A stretch of 64,000 nucleotides of DNA from Gymnodinialimonas sp. 57CJ19 (GTDB taxonomy: Bacteria; Pseudomonadota; Alphaproteobacteria; Rhodobacterales; Rhodobacteraceae), in NCBI RefSeq assembly GCF_038396845.1, contig NZ_CP151587.1, positions 2,702,001 through 2,766,000 on the forward strand, written 5' to 3'. Position 1 is the first letter of the stretch; each line of letters starts with the position of its first letter. The translations under genes and the position numbers were made by a program. Of the stretch, positions 9,516 through 18,091 are shown piece after piece. Below the pieces are notes generated by a model. The model was not told where the DNA came from and searched no databases. It saw nothing but the letters and a program-made list of their open reading frames with translations.

Positions 9516-9800
9516 ATGCGCGCAGTAATTGCGATTGTGGCCCTTGCCCTTGTGGGCGCAGCGGTCTGGTTCTTTGTCTTGGGCGGCGGCTCCAATTTGG
9601 TGGCCGAAGCCGCCGCAGAGCGTGAGGCGGCCTGTGCCGCTGAAACCCGTGATGTCGCCCGTCAGCATACGGTCTGGTTCAACCAGGTTAGCGCCGTGCG
9701 CAGCGATGAGCGTGACGCCTTGTCGACGGAAGATCGTACCACCTACGATGCGCACCGTGTCGCCGCCTTCGATTGCCTGAACGCCCTGCCCGAGGGCTGA
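9516..9800 (+). CDS. Small membrane-anchored or exported protein, unknown
   Basis: This 94-residue protein has a hydrophobic N-terminal helix (AIVALALVGAAVWFFVLGGG) followed by a hydrophilic alanine- and glutamate-rich region with two cysteines, consistent with a single-pass anchor or uncleaved signal. AGAAGGAAG at 9501-9509 is a strong ribosome-binding site for ATG 9516, which decides the start. I do not recognise a family. It is divergent from the patatin gene and converges on the pentapeptide-repeat gene. Confidence 0.6.
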   Translation: MRAVIAIVALALVGAAVWFFVLGGGSNLVAEAAAEREAACAAETRDVARQHTVWFNQVSAVRSDERDALSTEDRTTYDAHRVAAFDCLNALPEG

Positions 9801-9811
9801 ATAAGACTGCG

Positions 9812-9840
9812 CCGCCCCAACGCCGTTGGTTTTGGGGCGG
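9812..9840. terminator. Hairpin between convergent genes, possible bidirectional terminator
   Basis: CCGCCCCAA (9812-9820) pairs with TTGGGGCGG (9832-9840) to give a nine-bp stem between the stop codons of two convergent genes. There is no long T run on either side, so termination is likely but not certain. Confidence 0.45.
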
Positions 9841-9856
9841 TTACCGTAGCCATGGA

Positions 9857-10204
9857 TCACCCGTCGTCGTCGCCATGTATCTTGTTCCATAGGACGATCA
9901 TGTCGCTGACTTTGACGCCCTCGATCGTCATATCGGTGATATTGGCGTTGGTGATGGACACCCCTTCCAGATTGGCAGAATTGATCGTCGTCATCGACAG
10001 GTTCACATCCTCGAACGAGGCTGCCGTCAGGTTCACGTTGTGAAACTTCAGGCCCGTAGCGTTCACATCGTCGATCACGGCCCCCATCAGATGGGTCTCG
10101 CGGAACTCTGCGTCCTTCAAGCTCACCGAGGTGAAGGTTGACCCGCACAAATACATATTCCTGATTTGCAGCTTATCGCGGCCAGCTTCGGGTTGGTCTG
10201 CCAT
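9857..10204 (-). CDS. Pentapeptide-repeat family protein
   Basis: This 115-residue protein is built from degenerate five-residue repeats with a central Leu/Phe/Val/Ile (AEFRE, NLTAA, DVNLS, ANLEG, NANIT), which would fold as a short right-handed quadrilateral beta-helix. It is much shorter than DNA-mimic Qnr proteins (about 200 residues) and has no signal peptide. Its function is unknown. It lies 70 bp downstream of bdhA on the same strand and may be cotranscribed with it. Confidence 0.7.
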   Translation of the reverse strand: MADQPEAGRDKLQIRNMYLCGSTFTSVSLKDAEFRETHLMGAVIDDVNATGLKFHNVNLTAASFEDVNLSMTTINSANLEGVSITNANITDMTIEGVKVSDMIVLWNKIHGDDDG

Positions 10205-10273
10205 TCGGGCTCTCCTGATTGAGACGTCATTGTTGGCGCGGGGAAGCGGCGCATCGCCCCCGCGCCGTTGATA

Positions 10274-11059
10274 TCACAACGCGGTCCAACCGCCGTCAAC
10301 GCTGATGGTTGTGCCGGTGATCTGGTCTGCCGCCGCCGAGCACAGGAACGCAACCGTGCCGCCCATCTGCTCGGTCGTGGCGAATTCCTTGGAGGGCTGA
10401 CGCTTGAGCATCACGTTCTTGATCACATCCTCACGCGACATATCGTATTCGCGCATGGTGTCTGGGATCTGCGATTCCACCAAAGGCGTCAGCACGTAGC
10501 CGGGGCAGATGGCATTGGCGGTGATCGGCTCTTGCGCGGTTTCCAGGGCCACGGTCTTGGTCATGCCGACGATCCCGTGCTTGGCCGCGATATAGGCGGA
10601 TTTGTAGGGAGAGGCCGTCAGCCCGTGGGCAGAGGCGATGTTCACCACACGGCCCCAACCGGCTTTGCGCATCATCGGAAGCGCAGCGGCGGTGGTGTGA
10701 AAGGCGGACGAGAGGTTGATCGCAATGATCGCGTCCCACTTGCCTGTCGGAAACTCATCAATCGGGGCAACGTGCTGGATGCCGGCGTTGTTAATCAGGA
10801 TATCGCAGGTGCCGGCCTTCTCGATCAGGGCGCGGGCCTGGTCGCCTTTGGACATGTCGGCCTGAATGTAGCGGGCCGTCACCCCGTGCTCTGCCGCGAT
10901 TTCAGCGGCGAGCGCGTGGTCGGCCTCGTCATCGGTATAGGAATTGAGGACAACATCGGCCCCGGCGCGGGCCAGTTCACGGGCGATTCCCAACCCGATG
11001 CCAGAGTTCGATCCGGTGATGATGGCGGTCTTGCCGGACATGTCAGTAATGATGGCCAT
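10274..11059 (-). CDS. bdhA: D-3-hydroxybutyrate dehydrogenase
   Basis: This 261-residue short-chain dehydrogenase oxidises (R)-3-hydroxybutyrate to acetoacetate with NAD+, in the breakdown of polyhydroxybutyrate. It shows the cofactor motif TGSNSGIG (residues 15-22), NNAG, the catalytic Ser region NIASAHGL, the YxxxK pair in SAYIAAKHG, and the family-specific segment AICPGYVLTPLVE. GGAG lies about nine bases before ATG 11059; an open frame extends upstream to 11230 but encodes a cysteine-rich tail unlike the family. Two perfect palindromes and a structured transcript lie just upstream and may control it. Confidence 0.93.
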   Translation of the reverse strand: MAIITDMSGKTAIITGSNSGIGLGIARELARAGADVVLNSYTDDEADHALAAEIAAEHGVTARYIQADMSKGDQARALIEKAGTCDILINNAGIQHVAPIDEFPTGKWDAIIAINLSSAFHTTAAALPMMRKAGWGRVVNIASAHGLTASPYKSAYIAAKHGIVGMTKTVALETAQEPITANAICPGYVLTPLVESQIPDTMREYDMSREDVIKNVMLKRQPSKEFATTEQMGGTVAFLCSAAADQITGTTISVDGGWTAL

Positions 11060-11138
11060 TGTTGTGCTCCTAAAGGTCGTTTCCGGCAGGCTAATGCTGC
11101 ACGTGCGAAATGAACAGAGGGCGTTGCGGCCAACGGTG

Positions 11139-11181
11139 CAAGGCTTTTGCAAAAGCCTTGGAAAACTCTTGCAAGAGTTTT
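11139..11181. repeat. Two adjacent perfect palindromes upstream of bdhA
   Basis: A perfect 22-bp palindrome at 11139-11160 (centre GCTTTTGCAAAAGC) is followed one base later by a perfect 20-bp palindrome at 11162-11181 (AAAACTCTTGCAAGAGTTTT). Both are centred on TTGCAA. They lie 80-122 bp upstream of the bdhA start and downstream of a terminator on the same strand, so they may be paired operators for one dimeric regulator, or hairpins in the bdhA leader. Confidence 0.75.
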
Positions 11182-11211
11182 TGGGGACGCGGGACGGGCA
11201 GGGGGAGGGAC

Positions 11212-11238
11212 AAAAAAAACCCTGGCACAAGGCCAGGG
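11212..11238 (-). terminator. Rho-independent terminator
   Basis: On the minus strand, CCCTGGC and GCCAGGG (11238-11232 and 11226-11220) form a seven-bp stem with a five-base loop, followed by eight Ts (11219-11212). It ends a leftward transcript that starts upstream of bdhA. Confidence 0.85.
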
Positions 11239-11345
11239 CTAAGTCATTGAGGCAGGTTTCATACAGGCAAGAAACCTATCGAGCAGTGAGTTCTTTATAA
11301 GCAATGACTTGGCCGGAGTCCAACTGAAAAGTTTGCGCCCACGCC
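11212..11345 (-). ncRNA. Candidate structured small RNA or bdhA leader ending in a terminator
   Basis: Read on the minus strand, the region folds as a nine-bp perfect stem (AAGTCATTG at 11310-11302 with CAATGACTT at 11249-11241) that encloses a second perfect stem (AGGTTTC with GAAACCT, 11277-11254). A rho-independent terminator follows at once. The 5' end is not defined; I place it near 11345 only by the limit of visible structure. It lies between bdhA and the divergent binding-protein gene. It could be an independent small RNA, an antisense RNA to the 5' region of that gene, or an attenuating leader of bdhA. No Rfam family is recognised by eye. Confidence 0.5.
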
Positions 11346-11402
11346 CGCCGCCCGGTAGCCTTTAACCATAACAAAAACGAGCTGCTGGAGGATTGTTCGC
11401 AA

Positions 11403-13211
11403 ATGCCGACGAATTGTTTCACGAAATGCGCCTTATCTATTGGGCTGAGCATCGCACTTAGCACCGCAGGCCATACTGACCCACAACATGGTGTGGCCAT
11501 GTATGGCGCGCCTGCGCTGGCGCCGGACTTCACGCATTTGCCCTATGCCAACCCCGATGCGCCCACGGGCGGGCGGATCGTGACGGGGGAAGTGGGCGGT
11601 TTTGACAGCCTGAACCCGCATATCCGCCAAGGCTCTACCCCGTGGCAGCTGCGATTCTTGACTTACGAATCGCTTCTGGGGCGGTCCTGGGATGAACCGT
11701 TCACCCTGTACGGGCTCTTGGCCGAATCGGTGGACATTGCAGAGGACAACCTGTCGGTCGAATTCGTAATCCGTGAGGAGGCGCGATTCTCCGACGGGTC
11801 TCCGGTCACGGTCGAAGATGTGATCTGGTCGTTTGAGACCTTGGGGACCGAAGGCCACCCCCGCTATCTGGGCGCATGGAGCCGGGTGGAAGGCATCGAG
11901 GCGACCGGCGATCGCTCGGTTCGGATTACCTTGACCGAGCCTGACCGAGAGTTGGCGATGATCATGGGCCTGCGCCCGATCTTGCAAGCGGCCCAGTGGG
12001 AGGAGCATGCCTTCCTTGAAAGCGGTCTTGATGTCATCCCGATCGCCACGGCGCCCTATGTCGTTACCGACTTTGAGGCGGGACGTTTCGTCTCCCTGAC
12101 CCGCAACCCGGACTACTGGGGCGCGGATATTCCGTTTCGGCGCGGCACCAATGTCATTGATGAGATCCGCATGGAGTTCTTCGCCGATGGCACGGCCATG
12201 ACCGAGGCCTTCACCAGCGGCCTGGTGACGACGCAGCGCGAAACCTCGGCGCAGGCATGGGCCACGGATTACGATTTCCCCCCGGTGCAATCGGGTGAAG
12301 TTCAGCTCTCCGAGGTGGCGCATCAACGCCCTTCGGGCATGACGGGATTTGTGATGAACACGCGGCGTCCGGTTTTCTCGGACTGGCGCGTGCGCGAGGC
12401 GATGATCCAAGCGTTCAACTTTGAGTTCATTAACGAGACAGTCAATGGCGGGGTCGACCCCCGCATCACGTCGCCCTTCGCGAACTCTCCTCTGGCCATG
12501 CACGAGGGCGCGGCAGAGGGCAGGGTGCTGGAAATCCTGCAGCCCTTCACAGAAGAGCTGCTTCCCGGAGCCATCGAAGGCTACACGCTGCCCATCTCCG
12601 ACGGCACCGAACGCAACCGCGCCGGCATCCGCAACGCCATCGCCCTGATGGAAGAGGCCGGATACACCGTAGAGGAAGGCGTGATGACCGGACCCAACGG
12701 CCCCGTGACGTTCGAGATCCTGCTCCAGACCGGCAGTTCCGAGAACGATGCGATCACCAATATCTACACCGAAGCGCTGGCGCGTTTGGGGATTGTGGTG
12801 ACGGTCACCCGTGTCGACAGTGCCCAGTTCCGGGAGCGGCGCGACGTCTATGATTACGACATGATCTACTATCGCTGGGGCCTTTCGCTCAGCCCCGGAA
12901 ACGAACAGCGCAACTACTGGGGCTGCGACGCGGGTTTGGTCGATGGCGGCCGCAACCTGCACGGCGGGTGCAATCCGGCGATTGAGGCGATGATCGACGA
13001 GATGCTGAGCGCGTCCTCGCAAGAGAACTACCGTGCAGCAGTGCGGGCCTTGGACCGGATCTTGATCTCGGACCGCTACGTGGTGCCGTTCCACCACAAC
13101 CCCATCAGCCGGATTGCCTACAATTCTGAACTGCATTTCCCGGATTACATTCCGATCTACGGAGATTGGATTGGTTGGCAGCCGGACGTTTGGTGGGTTG
13201 AGGAGGAGTAA
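11403..13211 (+). CDS. ABC transporter periplasmic binding protein, peptide/YejA type
   Basis: This 602-residue solute-binding protein of family 5 (SBP_bac_5) has a signal peptide ending near residue 25. The cluster signature includes FSDGSPVTVEDVIWSFE, and the C-terminal part has the long-range LYxxA/WGLSLSPGNEQRNYWG region seen in YejA-like proteins. YejA-type proteins bind oligopeptides such as microcin C or murein peptides for ABC import. GGAGG lies about 12 bases before ATG 11403. No permease or ATPase gene adjoins it, so it is an orphan that must use components encoded elsewhere. The first bases lie just outside the antisense structured RNA region. Confidence 0.88.
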   Translation: MPTNCFTKCALSIGLSIALSTAGHTDPQHGVAMYGAPALAPDFTHLPYANPDAPTGGRIVTGEVGGFDSLNPHIRQGSTPWQLRFLTYESLLGRSWDEPFTLYGLLAESVDIAEDNLSVEFVIREEARFSDGSPVTVEDVIWSFETLGTEGHPRYLGAWSRVEGIEATGDRSVRITLTEPDRELAMIMGLRPILQAAQWEEHAFLESGLDVIPIATAPYVVTDFEAGRFVSLTRNPDYWGADIPFRRGTNVIDEIRMEFFADGTAMTEAFTSGLVTTQRETSAQAWATDYDFPPVQSGEVQLSEVAHQRPSGMTGFVMNTRRPVFSDWRVREAMIQAFNFEFINETVNGGVDPRITSPFANSPLAMHEGAAEGRVLEILQPFTEELLPGAIEGYTLPISDGTERNRAGIRNAIALMEEAGYTVEEGVMTGPNGPVTFEILLQTGSSENDAITNIYTEALARLGIVVTVTRVDSAQFRERRDVYDYDMIYYRWGLSLSPGNEQRNYWGCDAGLVDGGRNLHGGCNPAIEAMIDEMLSASSQENYRAAVRALDRILISDRYVVPFHHNPISRIAYNSELHFPDYIPIYGDWIGWQPDVWWVEEE

Positions 13212-13275
13212 GCCCCTCAGGTCACGATAGAGACCTTAGAGGCAGGCTTGAGACCCACCTTAAGAGTGGATGACA

Positions 13276-13343
13276 AGCCCCCCAGACCAAGCCTGATTAC
13301 CTGGGGGCCAGCCCCGCAGACCAAGCCTGATTACCTGGGGGGC
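13276..13343. repeat. Tandem 34-bp repeat, two units plus partial
   Basis: Two near-identical units (13276-13309 and 13310-13343) share the 20-base core CAGACCAAGCCTGATTACCT between G/C-rich flanks. A third partial unit (AGCCCCCCAGACC) follows at 13344 and runs into the dispersed element at 13362. It fills much of the 211-bp gap between the convergent binding-protein and DUF502 genes. Confidence 0.85.
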
Positions 13344-13361
13344 CAGCCCCCCAGACCCCCG

Positions 13362-13385
13362 GCGATATTTTTAAAAAGATGAAGG
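13362..13385 (-). repeat. Dispersed intergenic element, copy A
   Basis: The minus strand here reads CTTCATCTTTTTAAAAATAT in a 24-bp box with one mismatch to the copies at 32650 and 36230. It lies next to G/C-rich palindromic sequence, as those copies do. It sits between two convergent genes. Confidence 0.8.
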
Positions 13386-13422
13386 AGGGCTTTTCGGAAT
13401 AGGAGCGCCCTTTTCCTGTGGC

Positions 13423-14118
13423 CTAGGGTTTGGGCGCAGGAGGTTGCGAGGGGTCTTGGCCGTTTGGATAGACCAGACCCGCGGAGATGATCAGTTTCGC
13501 GGCGTCCTCGACCGTCATATCGAGAACAATCGTGTCCTTGACCGGGACAAACAGCAAGAAGCCCGATGTCGGGTTGGGTGTTGTGGGCAGGAAGACCGAG
13601 ACCATGTCCTCGGGCGCGCGTTTGGCGATTTCACCCTTGGCGGTGGTAGAAATGAAGGCGATCGCCCAGATGCCGCGACGCGGATATTCCACGAGACAGG
13701 CTTTGTCGAAGTTCTGTTGCCCTTGCTGAAGGATCGTTTCGGCAATTTGTTTCAGGCCGGAATAGATCGTGCGCACCATCGGGATCGACAGCACGAGGCT
13801 TTCGGCCCAACGGATCATTGACCGTCCAATAAAACCCTTCGCAATCCAGCCCACGATCATGGTGAAGATCAGGAACGTCACCACGCCGATGCCACGGATG
13901 TTCACTTGGATGCCGGTCCACTCGTTAATCAGCATCGCGGGGTTATAGGCATTGGGGATAAAGGGCAGGACCCAACTGTCAATCCAGCCTGTCAGGGTCC
14001 AGATCAGCCAGATTGTGATGCCGATGGGCGCAATCACGATCAAACCCGTCAGGAAGTTCGACCGTAGAGAGGCAAACAACCCCCGTCGTGGAATATCTGG
14101 CGTAGGAGGCAATTTCAT
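13423..14118 (-). CDS. DUF502 family membrane protein
   Basis: This 231-residue protein has two strong membrane segments (GLIVIAPIGITIWLIW near residues 25-41 and IGVVTFLIFTMIVGWIA near 76-93) followed by a soluble C-terminal domain containing VEYPRRGIWAIAFIS and FLPTTPNPTSGFLLFVP. These motifs define DUF502, whose biochemical role is not known. The C-terminus is proline-rich. It is convergent with the binding-protein gene and lies 68 bp from psuG on the same strand. Confidence 0.85.
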   Translation of the reverse strand: MKLPPTPDIPRRGLFASLRSNFLTGLIVIAPIGITIWLIWTLTGWIDSWVLPFIPNAYNPAMLINEWTGIQVNIRGIGVVTFLIFTMIVGWIAKGFIGRSMIRWAESLVLSIPMVRTIYSGLKQIAETILQQGQQNFDKACLVEYPRRGIWAIAFISTTAKGEIAKRAPEDMVSVFLPTTPNPTSGFLLFVPVKDTIVLDMTVEDAAKLIISAGLVYPNGQDPSQPPAPKP

Positions 14119-14186
14119 CGGCGGAGCGGTTCTCGAATGAGTGGGGCTTTGGATTAACTAAGCGCCGAGGGTGGGGCGTACAAGGA

Positions 14187-15104
14187 TCACGGTGTCCCGG
14201 CGATCATTTCACGCGCGACCGCTGCGGCAAGCCGCGCGTTGTTGCGCACGAGGGCAATGTTGGAGGTCAGCGTGGCGCCGTCGGTCAGCTCGAACAGGCG
14301 TTGCAGCAGGAACGGGGTGACCTGTTTGCCGGAGATGCCCTTGGCGTCGGCTTCGGACTGCGCCTGCGCGATGATTGGCGCAAGGGTGGCCGCCGGGATT
14401 TCATCGGCCAAGGGGATCGGGTTGGTCACCAGTTGTCCGCCTGGCAGGCCAAGGCGGGTGCGCATCAGATGCGATTGGGCAATCTGTGCCGCCGTGTCCG
14501 CCCGTAGGGGCGCCGTCAGCCCGCTGTCACGGCTCCAGAATGCGGGGAAGGCATCTTGGCCGTAGGCAAACACCGGTACCCCAAGGGTCTCGAGAACTTC
14601 CAGCGTCTTGGGCAGGTCGAGGATCGCTTTGGGACCCGCTGCAATGACGCTCACAGGGGTATGGGCCAGTTCACGCAGGTCGGCGGAGATGTCAAAGGTC
14701 TCTTCCGCGCCCTTATGGACGCCACCAATGCCGCCGGTTGCAAACACTTTGATGTCGGCCATGGCGGCACAAATCATCGTTGCAGCAACCGTCGTGGCAC
14801 CGACGCCACCCATGGCCAGGCACGCGGCCAAATCGGCGCGGCTAAGCTTCGAGACGTCTTGGGCCTGGGCCAGAACCTCTAACTCCGTCTCGGTCAAGCC
14901 AATCTGGATCCGACCGTCCATGATCGCAATTGTTGCGGGAACCGCCCCGGCTTCACGGATCTCGTCTTCGACCAAACGTGCGGTGTCGAGGTTCTGCGGA
15001 TAGGGCATGCCGTGGGTGATGATCGTGGATTCGAGCGCTACGATGGGAGTGCCGTTGGCACGGGCCTCGACAACCTCGGGCGAAAAGGTAAGGGGAAGCG
15101 TCAT
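14187..15104 (-). CDS. psuG: Pseudouridine-5'-phosphate glycosidase
   Basis: This 305-residue PsuG/IndA-family enzyme reversibly cleaves the C-C glycosidic bond of pseudouridine 5'-phosphate to uracil and ribose 5-phosphate. Diagnostic stretches are ALESTIITHGMPYPQN at the N-terminus, FATGGIGGVHKGAEETFDIS in the middle, and the C-terminal NPIPLADEIP and GKQVTPFLLQRL. AGGAG precedes ATG 15104, and its first four bases overlap the psuK stop (ATGA). Together psuK and psuG recycle pseudouridine released by RNA turnover. Confidence 0.95.
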   Translation of the reverse strand: MTLPLTFSPEVVEARANGTPIVALESTIITHGMPYPQNLDTARLVEDEIREAGAVPATIAIMDGRIQIGLTETELEVLAQAQDVSKLSRADLAACLAMGGVGATTVAATMICAAMADIKVFATGGIGGVHKGAEETFDISADLRELAHTPVSVIAAGPKAILDLPKTLEVLETLGVPVFAYGQDAFPAFWSRDSGLTAPLRADTAAQIAQSHLMRTRLGLPGGQLVTNPIPLADEIPAATLAPIIAQAQSEADAKGISGKQVTPFLLQRLFELTDGATLTSNIALVRNNARLAAAVAREMIAGTP

Positions 15105-15991
15105 GGGGTATCTCCTGAGACGTAGGTGGCCGCTGCATTCACCGCGGCTTCCAGTGATTTCTCGCGGGATTCCCCCGCGACTTCGGCAGCAATATGGGCT
15201 GCCATGAATGTATCGCCCGCTCCGGTGATCCGCCGCGCTTCAACGGCGGGCGGTACGGCGGACAAGCTGTGATCGGCGCAGGCATCTACGGCCATTTGCG
15301 CGCCTTCCGTGACCAGCACCCTGCGAGCGCCCGCAGCGATCAGGGCTTCGGCGGCGGCGGCGGCATTGGCGGGGTGTGTCCCTGTCAGAAGCCCTGCTTC
15401 CTCTCGGTTCACGTAAATCGTGGCACGGGGATGCGACAGCAAGGGGCGCAGCCGCAATGCCTTGCCTGGCGAGGCAGGCGCAATCCGCAAATCCGCCTCC
15501 GCGAACAAGGGGCTAACCGCGATGTCTTGCAAAAGAGCCTCCGTCAGATTGCCGTCCAGGGCAACAGGACCGTTCCAAGGCTCGGCTTCAGACCCCAAGG
15601 TGCCGTCGGCCAAAGGTGCCAGAATGCGGGCGCCGGCGCGTTCCAACGAATGGGCATGGGCAATCGCCGCAATCAACTGGCCCTGCGCCTCGATCGCCAT
15701 ATAGCGATCCGTGGTCAGGGCGGCATCCACCAACATCGGGCTTACATCCAGCCCCATCTCGGCTGCCGCCGCGCGCAATTCGCGCCCCTCCGTGTCCTCA
15801 CCCACCACCGACAACAAAGCCGCCCGCAACCCGAATCCCGAAAGTGTCATGGCAATATTCAACGCCACGCCTCCCGGCAAACGGCTGATTTGCCCCGGCT
15901 TGTCATTGCCAAGCACCATCGGTTCGTCTGTGCGGCCAATGATGTCCCACAAAACTGCGCCGATGCACAAAATATCCGGTCTCTGTTCCAT
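15101..15991 (-). CDS. psuK: PfkB-family carbohydrate kinase, probable pseudouridine kinase
   Basis: This ribokinase-fold kinase of about 296 residues has the glycine-rich substrate region GGVALNIAMTLSGFG and the ATP/anion-hole motif ITGAGDTFMAA, whose Asp is the catalytic base. Its four-base overlap with psuG supports pseudouridine as substrate; homology alone shows only a sugar or nucleoside kinase. I chose ATG 15991 because GAGGAG lies just upstream; ATG 16012, seven codons earlier, has no ribosome-binding site. No nucleoside transporter lies beside it. Confidence 0.85.
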   Translation of the reverse strand: MEQRPDILCIGAVLWDIIGRTDEPMVLGNDKPGQISRLPGGVALNIAMTLSGFGLRAALLSVVGEDTEGRELRAAAAEMGLDVSPMLVDAALTTDRYMAIEAQGQLIAAIAHAHSLERAGARILAPLADGTLGSEAEPWNGPVALDGNLTEALLQDIAVSPLFAEADLRIAPASPGKALRLRPLLSHPRATIYVNREEAGLLTGTHPANAAAAAEALIAAGARRVLVTEGAQMAVDACADHSLSAVPPAVEARRITGAGDTFMAAHIAAEVAGESREKSLEAAVNAAATYVSGDTP

Positions 15992-16036
15992 CCTCTCCTC
16001 TTGCCCTGACATCCGCCGCCCCGCAAGACACTCCCT

Positions 16037-16058
16037 CCTTCATCTTGGCAAATACAAC
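16037..16058. repeat. Dispersed intergenic element, degenerate copy B
   Basis: CCTTCATCTTGGCAAATACA matches the first half of the 24-bp box found at 13362, 32650 and 36230 but diverges in the second half. It lies about 45 bp upstream of psuK, in the gap shared with rpsB. Confidence 0.55.
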
Positions 16059-16254
16059 TCAATCCCTCGCTTTCCACCCGCCTGACGCTCATTCATAGGT
16101 TGCAACCTCTCCCCAAACCCCCTAAGGCACCCTCACTTCTCAGGCGAAGGCGGGCCCCATGGCAAATTCCATGGATCAGTCCACCGGTTGAGTCCGCGTC
16201 CAAGGCGCTTTCTCTAATCCTTCGCCCTACGCGCAAACCGGAAAGGAAATTGGC

Positions 16255-17046
16255 ATGGCGCTTCCAGATTTCACCATGCGTCAGCTTCTTGAAGCTGGCG
16301 TTCACTTCGGCCACCAGACGCAACGCTGGAACCCCCGCATGGGCGAGTTCATCTACGGCGACCGTAATGGCATCCACATCCTCGACCTGACCCAGACCCA
16401 CCCGATGCTGGAGCAAGCGCTTCAGGTTGTGCGTGAGACCGTCGCCAAAGGCGGCCGGATCCTCTTCGTGGGCACCAAGCGTCAGGCGCAAAAGCCTGTG
16501 GCCGATGCCGCAGAGCGTTGCGCACAGTACTACATGAACCACCGTTGGTTGGGCGGCACGCTCACCAACTGGAAAACCGTTTCCAACTCCATCTCTCGCT
16601 TGAAAGAGATCGACGAGAAGACAGCCGACGGCTCTCTCGAAGGTCTGACCAAGAAAGAGCGTCTGGGCATGGAGCGTGACCAGATCAAACTGCAAGCCTC
16701 CCTCGGCGGCATCCGCGAAATGGGCGGCCTTCCAGACCTGATCTTCGTGATCGACGTCAACAAGGAAGACCTCGCCATCGCCGAAGCCAAGAAACTGGGC
16801 ATTCCTGTTGTGGCTGTGGTTGATACCAACTGCTCGCCCGATGGTGTGGATTACATCATCCCCGGTAACGACGACGCGGCCCGTGCCATTGCACTCTACT
16901 GCGATCTGATTTCCCGCGCGGCGCTGGACGGCATGTCCACGCAACTGGAAACAGCCGGTGTTGACCTTGGTGGTCTGGAAGAGGGCTCCGTTGAGGAAGC
17001 CATCGCCGAGCCCGCAGCTGAAGAAGCCCCTGCCGCCGAGGCATAA
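16255..17046 (+). CDS. rpsB: 30S ribosomal protein S2
   Basis: This 263-residue S2 protein binds the head/body junction of the 30S subunit and is needed for S1 attachment. It begins [20 protein letters not shown] and contains TKRQAQKPV and the RWLGGTLTN signature. The C-terminus carries a short acidic, alanine- and glutamate-rich extension common in alphaproteobacteria. AAGGAAA precedes ATG 16255. It forms the conserved rpsB-tsf operon, with a 78-bp spacer. Confidence 0.98.
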   Translation: MALPDFTMRQLLEAGVHFGHQTQRWNPRMGEFIYGDRNGIHILDLTQTHPMLEQALQVVRETVAKGGRILFVGTKRQAQKPVADAAERCAQYYMNHRWLGGTLTNWKTVSNSISRLKEIDEKTADGSLEGLTKKERLGMERDQIKLQASLGGIREMGGLPDLIFVIDVNKEDLAIAEAKKLGIPVVAVVDTNCSPDGVDYIIPGNDDAARAIALYCDLISRAALDGMSTQLETAGVDLGGLEEGSVEEAIAEPAAEEAPAAEA

Positions 17047-17124
17047 GCCCCGGGCGTTGCGGAACTGATACAAGGGCCCGGTATTGCCGGGCCCGACACC
17101 ATTTTCATTCAGGAGATCCATGAC

Positions 17125-18000
17125 ATGGCAATCACTGCAAGCATGGTAAAAGAGCTGCGCGACACAACTGGCGCTGGCATGATGGACGCCAAGAAGGCGC
17201 TGACCGAAACCGCAGGCGACATGGAAGCGGCCGTTGACTGGCTGCGCACCAAGGGCCTTGCAAAAGCCGCAAAGAAATCCGGCCGTACGGCCGCTGAAGG
17301 CCTCGTGGCTGTTGCCGTTGAGGGTAACAAAGGCGTTGCGGTTGAAGTGAATTCTGAAACCGACTTCGTGGGCAAGAATGCTGACTTCCAAAAAATGGTT
17401 GCTGGCATTGCTGACGTCGCCAAGGGCGTGAACAATGTGGACGAGCTGAAAGCGGCTGACATGGGCGGCAAGTCCGTCGAGCAGACCGTGACTGACGCCG
17501 TTGCCGTGATCGGTGAAAACATGTCCGTGCGCCGCATGGCTGCGCTGGAAGGCGACGTTGTCGTTTCCTACGTGCACAATGCCGCTGCCGAGGGCATGGG
17601 CAAGATCGGCGTTCTGGTTGCTACCAAAGGCGGCGACGAAGCCTTCGCCAAGCAGGTTGCCATGCACGTGGCCGCCGTGAACCCCGCCGCTCTGGACGAG
17701 GGCGCCGTGGACGCGGAAATGCTGGAGAAGGAAAAGCAGGTCCAGATCGACATCGCCCGCGAATCCGGCAAGCCTGAGCAGGTCATCGAAAAGATGATCG
17801 TGGGTCGTATGAAGAAGTACCTCTCGGAAATCACGCTCGTGAACCAGGCCTTCGTTGTGAACCCTGACCTGACTGTTGGCGATGCCGCCAAAGAGGCCGG
17901 CGCCGAGATCACCGGTTTCGTTCGCCTCGAAGTGGGTGAAGGCATCGAGAAGAAGGTCGAGAACTTCGCAGAAGAAGTGGCCAAGACCGCCAAAGGTTAA
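17125..18000 (+). CDS. tsf: Elongation factor Ts
   Basis: This 291-residue EF-Ts is the GDP/GTP exchange factor for EF-Tu. The N-terminal UBA-like domain contains [16 protein letters not shown], and the core has the conserved [10 protein letters not shown] segment that contacts EF-Tu. A canonical GGAGATCC sequence lies upstream of ATG 17125. A strong terminator 40 bp after the stop ends the rpsB-tsf operon. Confidence 0.98.
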   Translation: MAITASMVKELRDTTGAGMMDAKKALTETAGDMEAAVDWLRTKGLAKAAKKSGRTAAEGLVAVAVEGNKGVAVEVNSETDFVGKNADFQKMVAGIADVAKGVNNVDELKAADMGGKSVEQTVTDAVAVIGENMSVRRMAALEGDVVVSYVHNAAAEGMGKIGVLVATKGGDEAFAKQVAMHVAAVNPAALDEGAVDAEMLEKEKQVQIDIARESGKPEQVIEKMIVGRMKKYLSEITLVNQAFVVNPDLTVGDAAKEAGAEITGFVRLEVGEGIEKKVENFAEEVAKTAKG

Positions 18001-18039
18001 GCGTCCCCGGGCAAATGTCCGGTCTACGCGCTATACGAA

Positions 18040-18070
18040 GGGGCAGGGGAGCAATCCTCTGCCCCTTTTT
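18040..18070 (+). terminator. Rho-independent terminator of rpsB-tsf
   Basis: GGGGCAGGGGA (18040-18050) pairs with TCCTCTGCCCC (18055-18065), with one wobble, across a four-base loop, followed by five Ts (18066-18070). It is 40 bp after the tsf stop. Confidence 0.92.
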
Positions 18071-18091
18071 GTTGCGCTGATGCTTGCCGCG

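Noticed and set aside
11276..11533. Minus-strand open frame of 85 codons overlapping the binding-protein start
   Set aside because: It lies antisense to a well-supported gene and ends inside the structured RNA. No family or ribosome-binding site supports it.
16093..17667. Long open frame antisense to rpsB and tsf (524 codons), and a similar one antisense to the binding-protein gene (11433-13136)
   Set aside because: Such long antisense frames are common in high-GC genes because stop codons are rare. The sense genes are certain and the products look like nothing known.
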